Part shown: one piece after another, positions 27,307-36,008 of the stretch
How positions within the stretch are numbered: the stretch's first letter is position 1
How the letters are laid out: each line of letters starts with the position of its first letter
Assembly (NCBI GenBank): GCA_963840975.1
Contig: CAWJBC010000021.1
Location: 496,001-560,000, forward strand
Source of the DNA: JAADJA01 sp963840975
GTDB taxonomy: Bacteria > Bacteroidota > Bacteroidia > Bacteroidales > JAADJA01
Direction: 5' to 3'
DNA length: 64,000 nt
Program-made: the position numbers and the translations under genes
The notes under the pieces: generated by a model
Database searches by the model: none
What the model saw: only the letters and a program-made list of their open reading frames with translations
What the model was told of the DNA's origin: nothing

Positions 27307-29427
27307 ATGGAAGAGGCGCTGTCGTTATTCAAAACTCCTGTAACCGACCCGGTTTTTGTTTTTACTATTGTCTTACTCATCATTTTGATGGTGCCGGTTC
27401 TGCTGCGGAAAATCAGGATTCCGAGTATAGTCGGGTTCATCATTGCAGGCGTGGTGTTTGGACCCTTTGGGTTAAAAATACTTGAACGGAATGATGCCAT
27501 CATCCTTTTTGGTACGGTCGGGCTAATTTATATCATGTTCCTTGCCGGTCTTGACCTCGATTTCAATGAATTTAAAAAAAGCAAATACAAAAGCATCTTC
27601 TTTGGGATACTTACCTTTATTTTCCCTTTTCTGCTTGGGTTCCCTGTATGTATTTATATCCTTAAACTCGATCTTTTACCCGCCATCCTGGTTTCCAGTA
27701 TGTTTTCTACCCACACGCTTATCGCTTACCCCATTGCAAGCCGTTTGGGTGTAACGCGGACGGTACCTGTGATGCTGACGCTGGGTGGAACCATCATCAC
27801 AGATGTGCTGGTTTTATTGCTTCTTGCCGTGATAGTCAGATCTGAAGATGGGTCGTTGGATGCCCGATTCTGGATAAGACTGACGATTTCTCTGGTTGTT
27901 TTTGGATTTATCATTTTCTGGAGTTATCCGAGGGTAGCGCGTTGGTTTTTGAAAAACATGGAAAGCGAAAAGACCCTGCAGTTCATCTTTGTGCTTACCC
28001 TTTTATTCATGGCTGCCTTTCTTTCCAAATTAGCCGGGATAGAACCCATTCTTGGTGCTTTTGTAGCTGGAATTACGCTCAATAAATTGATACCCCATAA
28101 TTCAGCCCTGATGAACCGCATTGAATTTGTCGGCAATGCCCTGTTTATTCCTTTTTTCCTGATCAGTGTGGGAATGCTTGTTGATTTAAGTGTTTTATTC
28201 CATGGATGGGAGGCGTTGATAGTGGTAGTGATTCTGACTACAGCGGCTTTGGTTGGAAAGTGGCTTGCCGCCTTTTTTACCCAGCAGGCTTTTGGGTTTA
28301 ACAGTGATCAACGCCGGATCATTTTCGGACTGAGCAGTGCGCGTGCCGCAGCCACACTTGCCGTTATCACTATCGGTTATAATATCGGAATGGTTTCCAT
28401 CAACATACTCAACGGAACCATTATCCTTGTTTTTCTTACATGCCTTGTTTCCTCTATCGTTACTGAAAAAGCTGCCAGGAATCTGGCGAAATCGGAATCA
28501 GCCAAACCAGATAAACTTCCTTCTGTTTCTGAGAAAATTCTCGTTTCCATTTACAATCCTTCTACTATCGAAAAGCTTGTGGATATGGCCATTTTGCTGC
28601 AGGACAGAAATTCAAAGGAATCCATTTACACCCTTTCAGTGGTAAGGGATGACGATGAGGCGAAAGTGAGGGTAGTGAGCAGCAATAAAATGCTTCAGCA
28701 AGCCATTCAACATGCATCAGCCACCGATCATCATGTGCAGGTAATTACAAGGGTGGATGTAAATGTTTCGAGTGGTATTGCCCGCACTGCAAAAGAACTT
28801 TTAATTACCTGTATCATCATGGGATGGAGTGAAAAGATAAAAACAGGTGATAAAATTTTCGGCACCATCCTAACCAACATTCTCAGCAATTGTAACCAGA
28901 TGTTATGGGTTTGCAGGATTTTACAACCTATGAACACCGTAAAAAAAATTTTTGTCCTGATTCCTTCCAACGCAGAATATGAAATTGGTTTTGTGCAACT
29001 CTTTGACAAAATCAACGCATTGGCTTCGCAGGTGGGAGAGGGGATTACTTATTTCTGTACCGAAGAAACAAGAAAAAATCTTTTGAAGATTACCAAACGA
29101 AATAATACCGGTAAGGATATTAAATCCTTCTTTTTCGACGATTGGGCAAACTTATCAGGATTACCGGAGCTTATACAGCCGAACCATTTGTTGTTAGTGG
29201 TGAGTGCGCGCAGAGGTACATTATCCTACCAGAATTCATTTCTGGGTTTACCCGATAAATTGCCACATGTGTTTGAAAACCGCAACCTTATCCTTATATA
29301 CCCTGAACAAAATTCAAAGATCACTGCTGCTCTCAATCTGGATGGTATGGATTTTATGAACGTTCAGGAAAATATTAACCAGATCAGCCGTTTGGGAGCC
29401 TTCATCAAAAAACTTTTCAGGGTATAA
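27307..29427 (+). CDS. CPA2-family cation:proton antiporter
   Basis: The 706-residue protein has 12-13 membrane helices in residues 15-400 (LRKIRIPSIVGFIIAGVVFGPFG, FLAGLDLDFNEFKK, SARAAATLAVITIGY), then a cytosolic C-terminal half of about 300 residues with two universal-stress-like folds (KILVSIYNPSTIEKLVDMAI, KIFVLIPSNAEYEIGF). This is the Bacteroidota layout of Na+/H+ or K+/H+ antiporters, with the C-terminal part as the likely regulatory domain. A candidate -7 box (TAATTTTG, 27243-27250) precedes the gene. Confidence 0.92.
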   Translation: MEEALSLFKTPVTDPVFVFTIVLLIILMVPVLLRKIRIPSIVGFIIAGVVFGPFGLKILERNDAIILFGTVGLIYIMFLAGLDLDFNEFKKSKYKSIFFGILTFIFPFLLGFPVCIYILKLDLLPAILVSSMFSTHTLIAYPIASRLGVTRTVPVMLTLGGTIITDVLVLLLLAVIVRSEDGSLDARFWIRLTISLVVFGFIIFWSYPRVARWFLKNMESEKTLQFIFVLTLLFMAAFLSKLAGIEPILGAFVAGITLNKLIPHNSALMNRIEFVGNALFIPFFLISVGMLVDLSVLFHGWEALIVVVILTTAALVGKWLAAFFTQQAFGFNSDQRRIIFGLSSARAAATLAVITIGYNIGMVSINILNGTIILVFLTCLVSSIVTEKAARNLAKSESAKPDKLPSVSEKILVSIYNPSTIEKLVDMAILLQDRNSKESIYTLSVVRDDDEAKVRVVSSNKMLQQAIQHASATDHHVQVITRVDVNVSSGIARTAKELLITCIIMGWSEKIKTGDKIFGTILTNILSNCNQMLWVCRILQPMNTVKKIFVLIPSNAEYEIGFVQLFDKINALASQVGEGITYFCTEETRKNLLKITKRNNTGKDIKSFFFDDWANLSGLPELIQPNHLLLVVSARRGTLSYQNSFLGLPDKLPHVFENRNLILIYPEQNSKITAALNLDGMDFMNVQENINQISRLGAFIKKLFRV

Positions 29428-29496
29428 CTTAATCAGGAAAATCAACCACTTTTATTATAGCCAGGTGTTAAATTAAAGTTTTACCAAAGAAATTCC

Positions 29497-29629
29497 AATT
29501 AGAGTCTGTCTGTAAAGTCATTATTTCCCACAGTTTTCGCAGATGAACGCAGAATATTTATCAGCGAAAATCAGCGTTATCTGCGGGAGAATTCTTTTTG
29601 AGATAGATATTATGGACAGACACTAATTA
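29497..29629. mobile_element. MITE-like element with imperfect terminal inverted repeats
   Basis: The left end AATTAGAGTCTGTCTGTAA (29497-29515) matches the minus-strand right end AATTAGTGTCTGTCCATAAT (29629-29610) over about 20 bp. Inside is a hairpin: CGCAGATGAACGC (29539-29551) pairs with GCGTTATCTGCG (29575-29586) with one bulge. The element is 133 bp and has no coding capacity. A parent transposase is not in the window. Confidence 0.65.
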
Positions 29630-29695
29630 GACTGGCTTTGCCGACCGAAATGTAAATTTAGAGGCGAGGATGCAGGAGATTATTACGAACCTTAC

Positions 29696-29736
29696 CAGTC
29701 CTGCTTACCCGCAGGCTAAAACCGGAAGTCTGGGGC
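29696..29736. repeat. Dispersed 40-bp repeat, copy 1
   Basis: CAGTCCTGCTTAC..CAGGCTAAAACCGGAAGTCTGGGGC lies 10 bp after the end of the PIN toxin gene and recurs at 30406-30445. CCTGC/GCAGG forms a small hairpin. It may act as a transcript 3' element. Confidence 0.7.
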
Positions 29737-29745
29737 CAATTGGGG

Positions 29746-30132
29746 TTATTTCCACTGCTGTTCAACACCATATTTTTTAAGTCCTTTATCACGGGTGATA
29801 AGTATTAAATTCTCTGCTATTGCCTGGGAAATAATTAATCTGTCAAGTGGATCACTGTGATGATTGGGTAAATTCGATAACACCAAGAGATGGTCGTAAT
29901 TTATTGGAACAATTTCTATTTGGTTTCTGTCTGCGTAATTGAATAACTCTTCGAGGGAAATGTCTAATGTCAATTTACCAATTTGGTTTTTGATAGTGAT
30001 TTCCCATAAACTGGCTGCACTTAAAAAACAAGGTTGCTGAATATCCTTGATTTTGTTCCTGACTGACGGCGGTAGTTTATTATCCCCTGAAACAAACCAT
30101 AAGAAGGTATGGGTATCAAGCAGGAAAGCCAT
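29746..30132 (-). CDS. PIN-domain toxin (VapC-like)
   Basis: The 128-residue protein has the PIN fold acidic residues: Asp6 in LLDTHTFLWF, Glu in ASLWEITIK (about 44), Asp in SDPLDRLIISQA (about 97) and Asp in ITRDKGLKKY (about 115). It should be a Mg-dependent RNase that inhibits translation. Its start codon overlaps the antitoxin stop by one base, showing a coupled pair. Confidence 0.92.
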   Translation of the reverse strand: MAFLLDTHTFLWFVSGDNKLPPSVRNKIKDIQQPCFLSAASLWEITIKNQIGKLTLDISLEELFNYADRNQIEIVPINYDHLLVLSNLPNHHSDPLDRLIISQAIAENLILITRDKGLKKYGVEQQWK

Positions 30133-30335
30133 TATATGAAGTTTTTAAATTCATCTAATGGCTCGTCAAAGTCAGCGGAAAGTTTAATTTTACCTTTAGC
30201 AAAGCCAAATTCACGCATCTTGAGTTTTGATTTTGCCCTGGATTTTTTTTTCAAAAATTCCACAAAATCAACAACCTCTTCCCTTAAATCCTTTGGCAAA
30301 GAATTTATCTCTAATATTAAAGATGTATTTGTCAT
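30132..30335 (-). CDS. DUF2281-type antitoxin (VapB partner)
   Basis: The 67-residue protein has the DUF2281 pattern: ILEINSLPKDLREEVVDFVEFLKKK, then a basic linker and the toxin-binding tail FGFAKGKIKLSADFDEPLDEF. It lies directly upstream of the PIN toxin and should neutralise it and autoregulate the operon. Confidence 0.9.
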   Translation of the reverse strand: MTNTSLILEINSLPKDLREEVVDFVEFLKKKSRAKSKLKMREFGFAKGKIKLSADFDEPLDEFKNFI

Positions 30336-30405
30336 GCTGCAAATTTAGTGAAATTAATTAATTTTATTGAAATTGAAAATTTGCACGGTAATTTTAAAAT
30401 GACAT

Positions 30406-30445
30406 CAGTCCTGCTTACAACAGGCTAAAACCAGAAGCCTGGAGC
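30406..30445. repeat. Dispersed 40-bp repeat, copy 2
   Basis: CAGTCCTGCTTACAACAGGC...AGCCTGGAGC is the second copy of the repeat at 29696. It again lies within 10 bp of the 3' end of a minus-strand gene. Confidence 0.7.
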
Positions 30446-30454
30446 TATTTGGGA

Positions 30455-31330
30455 CTACTGCTTCATGACTTTTCCAAACAAATCCTTTTGATTTTTAAAA
30501 TCTATTGCATAAAAATAAAGACCGGTTTTAAATTCCTCACAATCAATCCTTATTTTGCTTTCTGTAATACCATTTTTGCTAATTAATTGTTTTCCTGTGA
30601 TATCATAGATTCTGAAATCATACGTATCTTTTACATTTTTCAATTCTATGGTTAAATATCCGATAACCGGATTTGGGTAAACTAAGAAATCAGGATTTGT
30701 TTCAGGTATCTCCCTTTCCCCTTCCGAAAGTTCAATTAATTGTAAATCATCCAGAAGCCATCCTTCCTTATTTGTCTGTATTTCATCACTGATAAAAGTA
30801 AATTTATAATAAATTGAATCACCAAGGTTTATTGGATAAAAATTCGATGGCGAAACAGAAAAATATTGCCAATTGTTAATTGTCCCGGTAAAAACAGGTT
30901 TCTCTGGATACCATGCCCAGTCAGGAATAATCGGGTCTTCAAGAACATTACTCCAGGATAATCCGTTGTCAAGTGAGATTTCAATTGTCCCATAATCCAT
31001 TAGCGTATCTGAATCAAATTTATAATAACCTTTCAATGAAACCTGCGTGAGGTATTCAGTCCAGGCAAATTTTATAATAAAGGAGGAGGTATCTTGTAAA
31101 GGATAATAACCAATTGTATCTGTAATAATCCCATTAGGTATTGAATATGATTGGTTAAATATTGTTTTTTGAGGAATCCCGATTTGCCAAATGTTGTCAG
31201 GATTGCTCACAGTGTCAATAAAAACATGATTCAATAGTGATTGATTGTCGAAATCAATTTTTAGGTTTAAATATTGTCCATTTGCCGACATTAAGCCCAG
31301 GGTCAGAATAATAATTAATGTTGTTCTCAT
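30455..31330 (-). CDS. T9SS-secreted protein with jelly-roll-like domain
   Basis: The 291-residue protein has a signal peptide (MRTTLIIILTLGLMSANGQ). A beta-sandwich of about 180 residues resembles immune-inhibitor/MAM-like modules (ISLDNGLSWSNVLED, YYKFTFISDEIQTNKEGWLLDDLQL). A type A T9SS sorting domain closes it (YPNPVIGYLTIEL ... TGKQLISK ... GLYFYAIDFKNQ). It should be a cell-surface or secreted protein without a predicted enzyme activity. Confidence 0.85.
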   Translation of the reverse strand: MRTTLIIILTLGLMSANGQYLNLKIDFDNQSLLNHVFIDTVSNPDNIWQIGIPQKTIFNQSYSIPNGIITDTIGYYPLQDTSSFIIKFAWTEYLTQVSLKGYYKFDSDTLMDYGTIEISLDNGLSWSNVLEDPIIPDWAWYPEKPVFTGTINNWQYFSVSPSNFYPINLGDSIYYKFTFISDEIQTNKEGWLLDDLQLIELSEGEREIPETNPDFLVYPNPVIGYLTIELKNVKDTYDFRIYDITGKQLISKNGITESKIRIDCEEFKTGLYFYAIDFKNQKDLFGKVMKQ

Positions 31331-31340
31331 GATTTCTCTT

Positions 31341-31600
31341 TTAAATTATGATGGTTAAGTAGTCTATCACTCGAATTTTAATTTTATTTGGTTTTATTTC
31401 CATGCCTAAATCCCCTTCCACCACCTCATACGCGCCTTCGCTGGTTTCGCTGGGATTGTAAACCATGAGGAAGGTATTGATTTCGGCGCCCAGTCCGGAG
31501 GCGAGGATCTTTTTTTTACTCTCTGCCTGCCATCACCGATAACATGCCCGAAATTGCAAACAACACTAAGCGGGGTTTTAAAGTATTGAATTGGATCCAT
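31341..31600 (-). pseudogene. Small conserved-looking protein gene, one frameshift
   Basis: On the minus strand the frame starts MDPIQYFKTPLSVVCNFGHV. After a run of eight A (T-run 31510-31517 on the plus strand) it falls out of frame. Adding one base gives a sensible continuation, ILASGLGAEINTFLMVYNP, then SETSEGAYEVVEGDLGMEIK, stopping at 31341-31343. The restored protein has about 86 residues. I do not recognise the family. It ends 10 bp before the start of the T9SS gene downstream, suggesting co-transcription. Confidence 0.55.
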
Positions 31601-31745
31601 CTGTTTTGCTATTATGTTGTAAAATTATAAGGATAATATTTGAATTGACAAAATATTTGTTCAAAAATTTTATACCCGGCATGTTCAAAAAAGAAGCGTT
31701 AGTTGCAAAATAACCGTAAATGCAACATTTACAGGATTATAACCC

Positions 31746-32062
31746 CGTTTCCTGTACGCAGGAAACCCAAAAGGAAGTTGTAAAAAACGTTTCCTGTACG
31801 CAGGAAACCTATCCGGCAGGTGTAAAAACCGTTACCTGTATGCAGGAAAGCCATCCGGCAGGTGTATGAGCGCCTTTCCCGGAAGCAGGAAGGCTTAAAA
31901 AAGTTGTCAAGTCAGTTTCCTGTTTGCAGGAAAGCCTCCCGACAACTGTAAAAACCGTTTCCTGTGCGCAGGTGAGCAATTTGCAGTTGTAATTTGCCTT
32001 TCCTGTACGCAGGTAAGCCTCCCGATAGTTGCAAATACCTTTTCCTGTACACAAGTAACCCT
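31746..32062. repeat. Palindromic minisatellite, about eight units of 41-43 bp
   Basis: Units begin near 31747, 31789, 31831, 31872, 31915, 31957, 31998 and 32040. Each has a hairpin core (TTTCCTGTACGCAGGAAA in the best copies) and about 22 bp of linker (type CCTCCCGACAACTGTAAAAACC) that is also conserved. The linkers are not unique, so this is not a CRISPR array. Minus-strand reading frames here are 14-codon repeat artefacts. Confidence 0.9.
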
Positions 32063-32092
32063 CCTGGAAGTTGAAAACTGTGCAAGCAGAAG

Positions 32093-32161
32093 GTAGGGGA
32101 GATGGGGAGATGGAGGATGGGGAGATGGAGAGATGGAGAGATGGAGAGATGGGGGAGATGG
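32093..32161. repeat. GGAGATGG-type microsatellite
   Basis: The stretch repeats GGAGATGG/AGAGATGG with small variations, directly after the 42-bp array and about 110 bp before the aminotransferase gene. Confidence 0.85.
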
Positions 32162-32273
32162 CTTAATTTGAGTGAATACCAAAACAAGGATTACCTGCTT
32201 TCGGTTATTTCCGGTTCGATACTTTGTGTCAACTCAATTTTACTAAATTTGCCCACCTAAAGAAGTTCAGGCT

Positions 32274-33734
32274 ATGGAGCACTATTTCAGAAAATTCAGG
32301 GAGCAAACAATCGGGAACGAACTCATTTTCAAAACTCCCTACGGCAATCAAACCATGATGTATGCCGACTGGATTGCCAGCGGCAGGCTGTACCATCCCA
32401 TCGAAAAAATACTGTCGGAAACCATCGGTCCTTACGTGGGCAATACCCACACCGAAACCTCCGAAACCGGCACCCTTATGACCAATGCTTATCATCTTGC
32501 ACATAAAAAAATCAAGGAACATGTGAATGCCGGTCCGCAGGATGTGATCATTACCACGGGTTTCGGGATGACAGGGGTGGTAAACAAATTTCAGCGCATG
32601 TTCGGTTTGAAAAAGTGCGGTATGCTGCACGACAGCAAATGCCTGAAGGACATAGAGCGACCTGTCGTTTTTCTGACCCACATGGAGCATCATTCCAATC
32701 ATACTTCCTGGTTTGAGACCATGACGGATGTGGTGGTAATTCCGCCCGGCGACGGGCTGCTCGTTGATTTGAACCTGTTGCGGGCTGAACTGGAAAAGTA
32801 CAAGGACAGGAACCTTAAAATCGGCACATTCACTGCTTGTTCCAACGTTACGGGTGTTTTTACGCCCTATCATGAAATGGCGAAACTGATGCACGAATAC
32901 GGCGGCTTGTGCTTCATTGATTTTGCGGCTTCAGCGCCTTATGTTGACATGAATATGCACCCCGACGATCCGATGGAAAAGCTGGATGCCATTTACTTTT
33001 CACCTCACAAATTTCTTGGCGGACCCGGCAGTTCAGGCGTACTGGTTTTTGATTCGAGCCTCTATAAAAGCACTACCCCCGACCAGCCCGGCGGCGGAAC
33101 CGTTGACTGGACCAATCCCTGGGGAGAGTATAAGTACATTGACGACATCGAGATACGTGAAGACGGCGGAACGCCGGGCTTTCTGCAAGCCATCAAAACA
33201 GCCCTTTGCATCAGGCTCAAAGATCAGATGGGTACCGGCAATATCAAATTAAGGGAAAAGGAACTCGTTGAAAAAGCTTTTGAACTTCTTTCCGCTGTTC
33301 CCAACCTGCACATTTTAGCCGATAACGTACGGGATCGCCTGGGCGTTATTTCGTTTTACATCGAGGGCATTCATTATAACCTGCTGGTGAAGTTGCTGAA
33401 CGACCGTTTTGGAATTCAGGTGAGGGGCGGCTGCGCCTGCGCCGGTACTTACGGACATTACCTGCTCGATGTTACTTACGAAGATTCGCACAAGATCACC
33501 CGGTTGATCAGCTCCGGCGATCTGTCGGTCAAGCCCGGATGGGTGAGGATTTCGCTGCATCCCACTATGACGGATAATGAATTGACAAAGTTTGCCGATG
33601 CCTGTCAACTTATCGTTAAAAACATTGATAACTGGAAGAAAGATTACATCTATCTCAAGAAAAAGAATGAATTCAGGCATGTAACCGAACCCGAAGATAA
33701 AAGCTCGTTTGTTAAGGACTGGTTTGATTTCTAA
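32274..33734 (+). CDS. Class V aminotransferase (cysteine desulfurase-like)
   Basis: This 486-residue PLP enzyme has THMEHHSNHTSW (about 135-146), Asp216 in CFIDFAASAP, and the PLP lysine Lys246 in SPHKFLGGPGS. A C-terminal domain carries RGGCACAGTYGH (about 396-407), where a catalytic Cys of cysteine desulfurases would lie. The length exceeds the 400-residue IscS/SufS norm. It could be a desulfurase or another class V aminotransferase; no Fe-S assembly genes are adjacent. The 33-bp palindrome at 33739 probably terminates it. Confidence 0.85.
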   Translation: MEHYFRKFREQTIGNELIFKTPYGNQTMMYADWIASGRLYHPIEKILSETIGPYVGNTHTETSETGTLMTNAYHLAHKKIKEHVNAGPQDVIITTGFGMTGVVNKFQRMFGLKKCGMLHDSKCLKDIERPVVFLTHMEHHSNHTSWFETMTDVVVIPPGDGLLVDLNLLRAELEKYKDRNLKIGTFTACSNVTGVFTPYHEMAKLMHEYGGLCFIDFAASAPYVDMNMHPDDPMEKLDAIYFSPHKFLGGPGSSGVLVFDSSLYKSTTPDQPGGGTVDWTNPWGEYKYIDDIEIREDGGTPGFLQAIKTALCIRLKDQMGTGNIKLREKELVEKAFELLSAVPNLHILADNVRDRLGVISFYIEGIHYNLLVKLLNDRFGIQVRGGCACAGTYGHYLLDVTYEDSHKITRLISSGDLSVKPGWVRISLHPTMTDNELTKFADACQLIVKNIDNWKKDYIYLKKKNEFRHVTEPEDKSSFVKDWFDF

Positions 33735-33738
33735 ACCA

Positions 33739-33771
33739 ACTCGTCTGACGACTTGAAGTCGTCTGACGAGT
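33739..33771. terminator. Near-perfect 33-bp palindrome
   Basis: Bases 33739-33754 pair with 33756-33771 apart from one T-T mismatch on each side. The motif is ACTCGTC.GACGACTT and its complement. It lies 4 bp after the aminotransferase stop. There is no T-run, and fragments of the same motif (AGTCGTCTGACG) recur at about 33791-33802. It may therefore be a repeat element acting as a 3' barrier rather than a classical terminator. Confidence 0.6.
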
Positions 33772-33862
33772 CAGATTTAGAGCGAGTTAGAGTCGTCTGA
33801 CGGGTATCGGAGGCTATGGGGATTTTTTTTATGATTGTTTTTTTAGTGTGAGAATATTATTG

Positions 33863-33870
33863 TATTTTTG
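33863..33870 (+). promoter_or_regulatory. -7 element
   Basis: TATTTTTG fits TAnnTTTG and lies 56 bp before the ATG at 33926. Confidence 0.45.
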
Positions 33871-33925
33871 ATCGTGACATTCAACACCAAATGGAAACAT
33901 GACATAACCTTAAAACAATCTTATT

Positions 33926-35266
33926 ATGAAAAACCTGATTCTTTTAATCGCCGCCCTTACCATTAACCATAACATTATTTTTTCGCAGGGATGCCTGCCA
34001 GAGGGGATAACCTTTACAAACCAGTCGCAAGTTGATAATTTCCCAATATGGTATGCCGGATGCACAGTAATTGAAGGTGATGTTTATGTGTATGGTACGG
34101 ATATAATAGATTTGGATAGCCTGAATCAATTAGATTCAATTGCTGGTAAATTTGTTATTCACTATAACGATGCACTTACCAGTATTTCAGGGCTGGACTC
34201 TTTGGTTTATGTCGGCGGAGACCTGGTAATAAAAAACAATCTCAATTTAACCAGTATTTCCGGATTAAGTTCATTGGTGTATGTGGGAGGAAAACTGGAA
34301 ATATCTACTAACTCCAATTTACCGGGTATTACCGGACTTAACTCACTGGAGTATATAGGAGGGAATATGGATATATTCAGTAATTTATCCTTGACCAGTA
34401 TTACTGGTTTGACCGAGGTGTCTTATATCGGTGGTTCGCTTTTTTTTGCTTCAAACTCCTGGTGCGGTTTACCTGAAATGTATAAATTAACTGCTGTTTC
34501 AAATGATCTTTTATTAAGCAATAGCGGCTTTACAAATTTGACAGGGCTGGATTCGCTGACCTATGTAGGTGGTAAACTCCTGATAGCATTTAATAGTCAA
34601 CTTGAAAATCTTTGGGCACTTAATCAATTAACTTCAATTGGACAGGGTTTTGATTTAAATGGAAATAGCAGTCTTACTAATTTAACAGGGTTAGAAAATT
34701 TGACAACCATTGTTGGTGATCTTAGAATTATTCATACTGATGGTTTAATTAACCTGGAGGGGATGAATAACCTCACTACAGTTGCAGGAAATCTTAATAT
34801 TAGTGACAATACTGCTTTAACCAGTTTAGAAGGCTTGGATAGCTTAAATCATGAATCATTCTATAACTTAACAATCTGGAATAACAGTTTATTATCTTTT
34901 TGTAACATTCCGAGCATCTGTGATTATTTAGCCAATCCAAACGGAGGTATTTCCATTGCTTTGAATGCTCCCGGATGCTACAGTACCGGGGAAGTGTTTA
35001 CGGCATGTTTTGGAATAATAAGTGATATTAATTACTCAAAAGAAATTTGTTTATCACCCAATCCCGCCACTACTTTCACCAACATCACCACTCCCGACAG
35101 TTTGCCCATTGACGAAGCCACCATCTACAACCACCTCGGGCAAAAAGTGCTGGTGGCTGTGCCTGTCAACAACATTGTGGATGTTTCAAAGTTAAAACCG
35201 GGGGTTTACTTTGTTGAAGTTGTAAGCAAGAAATGGCAGGGGAGGACGAAGTTGATTATTGAATAG
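33926..35266 (+). CDS. Leucine-rich/receptor-L-like T9SS surface protein
   Basis: The 446-residue protein has a signal peptide (MKNLILLIAALTINHNIIFS). A solenoid of repeats of about 24 residues (LTSISGLDSLVYVGGDLVI.NN) follows, resembling Recep_L or BspA-like LRRs. It ends in a T9SS sorting domain (LSPNPATTFTNITT ... LGQKVLVAV ... LKPGVYFVEVV). Likely roles are adhesion or ligand binding at the surface. Confidence 0.88.
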   Translation: MKNLILLIAALTINHNIIFSQGCLPEGITFTNQSQVDNFPIWYAGCTVIEGDVYVYGTDIIDLDSLNQLDSIAGKFVIHYNDALTSISGLDSLVYVGGDLVIKNNLNLTSISGLSSLVYVGGKLEISTNSNLPGITGLNSLEYIGGNMDIFSNLSLTSITGLTEVSYIGGSLFFASNSWCGLPEMYKLTAVSNDLLLSNSGFTNLTGLDSLTYVGGKLLIAFNSQLENLWALNQLTSIGQGFDLNGNSSLTNLTGLENLTTIVGDLRIIHTDGLINLEGMNNLTTVAGNLNISDNTALTSLEGLDSLNHESFYNLTIWNNSLLSFCNIPSICDYLANPNGGISIALNAPGCYSTGEVFTACFGIISDINYSKEICLSPNPATTFTNITTPDSLPIDEATIYNHLGQKVLVAVPVNNIVDVSKLKPGVYFVEVVSKKWQGRTKLIIE

Positions 35267-35306
35267 CTAATTCGCAGTATTTCAGTAAACGACGGATCAT
35301 AATAAA

Positions 35307-36008
35307 TTAATCATTCACTGAAAGCACAAACCCAATCCCGTGCACGTTGTTGATTTGAATGGTTTTATCTTCTCTCAAGTATTTCCTTAACCTGGAAACA
35401 AAAACATCGAGGCTGCGGCTGTTAAAATAGCTGTCGTCGCCCCAAACCTCATTGAGTATTTCCTCTTTTTTCACCACTTTGTTCCTGTTTTCAGCAAGGA
35501 ATTTTAATAACTCTGCCTCACGGTTAGTCAGCCTTTGCGATTCATCTTTGTATTTTAATTGAAGGTTCATGTAATCAAAAAGATAGGCTCCTATCCTGGT
35601 TTCACCGCGGTTTAATTTGTCGTTCCCCGATACCCTGCTGCGCTTTAGGAATATCTCAATCTTCAGGCACAACTCTTCGATGCTGAATGGTTTTGTAATA
35701 TAATCATCCGCACCGGCTATAAGTCCGTTTATCCGGTCTTCTTTCAGCGATTTAGCCGAAAGAAAAAGAATGGGGATGTGCTCATTCACTTCACGTATTT
35801 TCCGGGCAAGCGTCAGTCCATCCATTTCGGGCATCATTACATCCAAAATGCAAAGATCAAAATCCTTCTTACTAAAAACATCTATCGCTTCATTGCCGTC
35901 TTTGCAAAAAGTGATGGCATAACCCTTGATCTCAAGGTTGTCTTTGGTAACAAAGCTCAGATGAACATCATCCTCTACATAGAGTATTTGCGGTTTGTTT
36001 TTTGTCAT
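35307..36008 (-). CDS. OmpR-family response regulator
   Basis: The 233-residue protein has a receiver domain (acidic pair EDD 12-14, Asp56 in CILDVMMPEMDG, Lys in YITKPF) and a C-terminal winged helix (LTNREAELLKFLAENRNKVVKKEEILNEVWG..., RSLDVFVSRLRKYL). I chose the Met at 36008 (MTKNKPQILYVEDD). It overlaps the kinase stop by four bases (ATGA), showing translational coupling. The kinase/regulator layout is like Bacteroides RprX/RprY. Confidence 0.92.
   Translation of the reverse strand: MTKNKPQILYVEDDVHLSFVTKDNLEIKGYAITFCKDGNEAIDVFSKKDFDLCILDVMMPEMDGLTLARKIREVNEHIPILFLSAKSLKEDRINGLIAGADDYITKPFSIEELCLKIEIFLKRSRVSGNDKLNRGETRIGAYLFDYMNLQLKYKDESQRLTNREAELLKFLAENRNKVVKKEEILNEVWGDDSYFNSRSLDVFVSRLRKYLREDKTIQINNVHGIGFVLSVND

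Noticed and set aside
31746..32062. CRISPR array (palindromic repeat with short intervals)
   Set aside because: The intervals between hairpins are themselves conserved and the period is fixed at 41-43 bp, so there are no unique spacers. No cas gene is in the window.
31809..32187. Several minus-strand open frames with 14-residue repeats
   Set aside because: They simply translate the minisatellite and the GGAGATGG microsatellite. There is no ribosome-binding context or homology.
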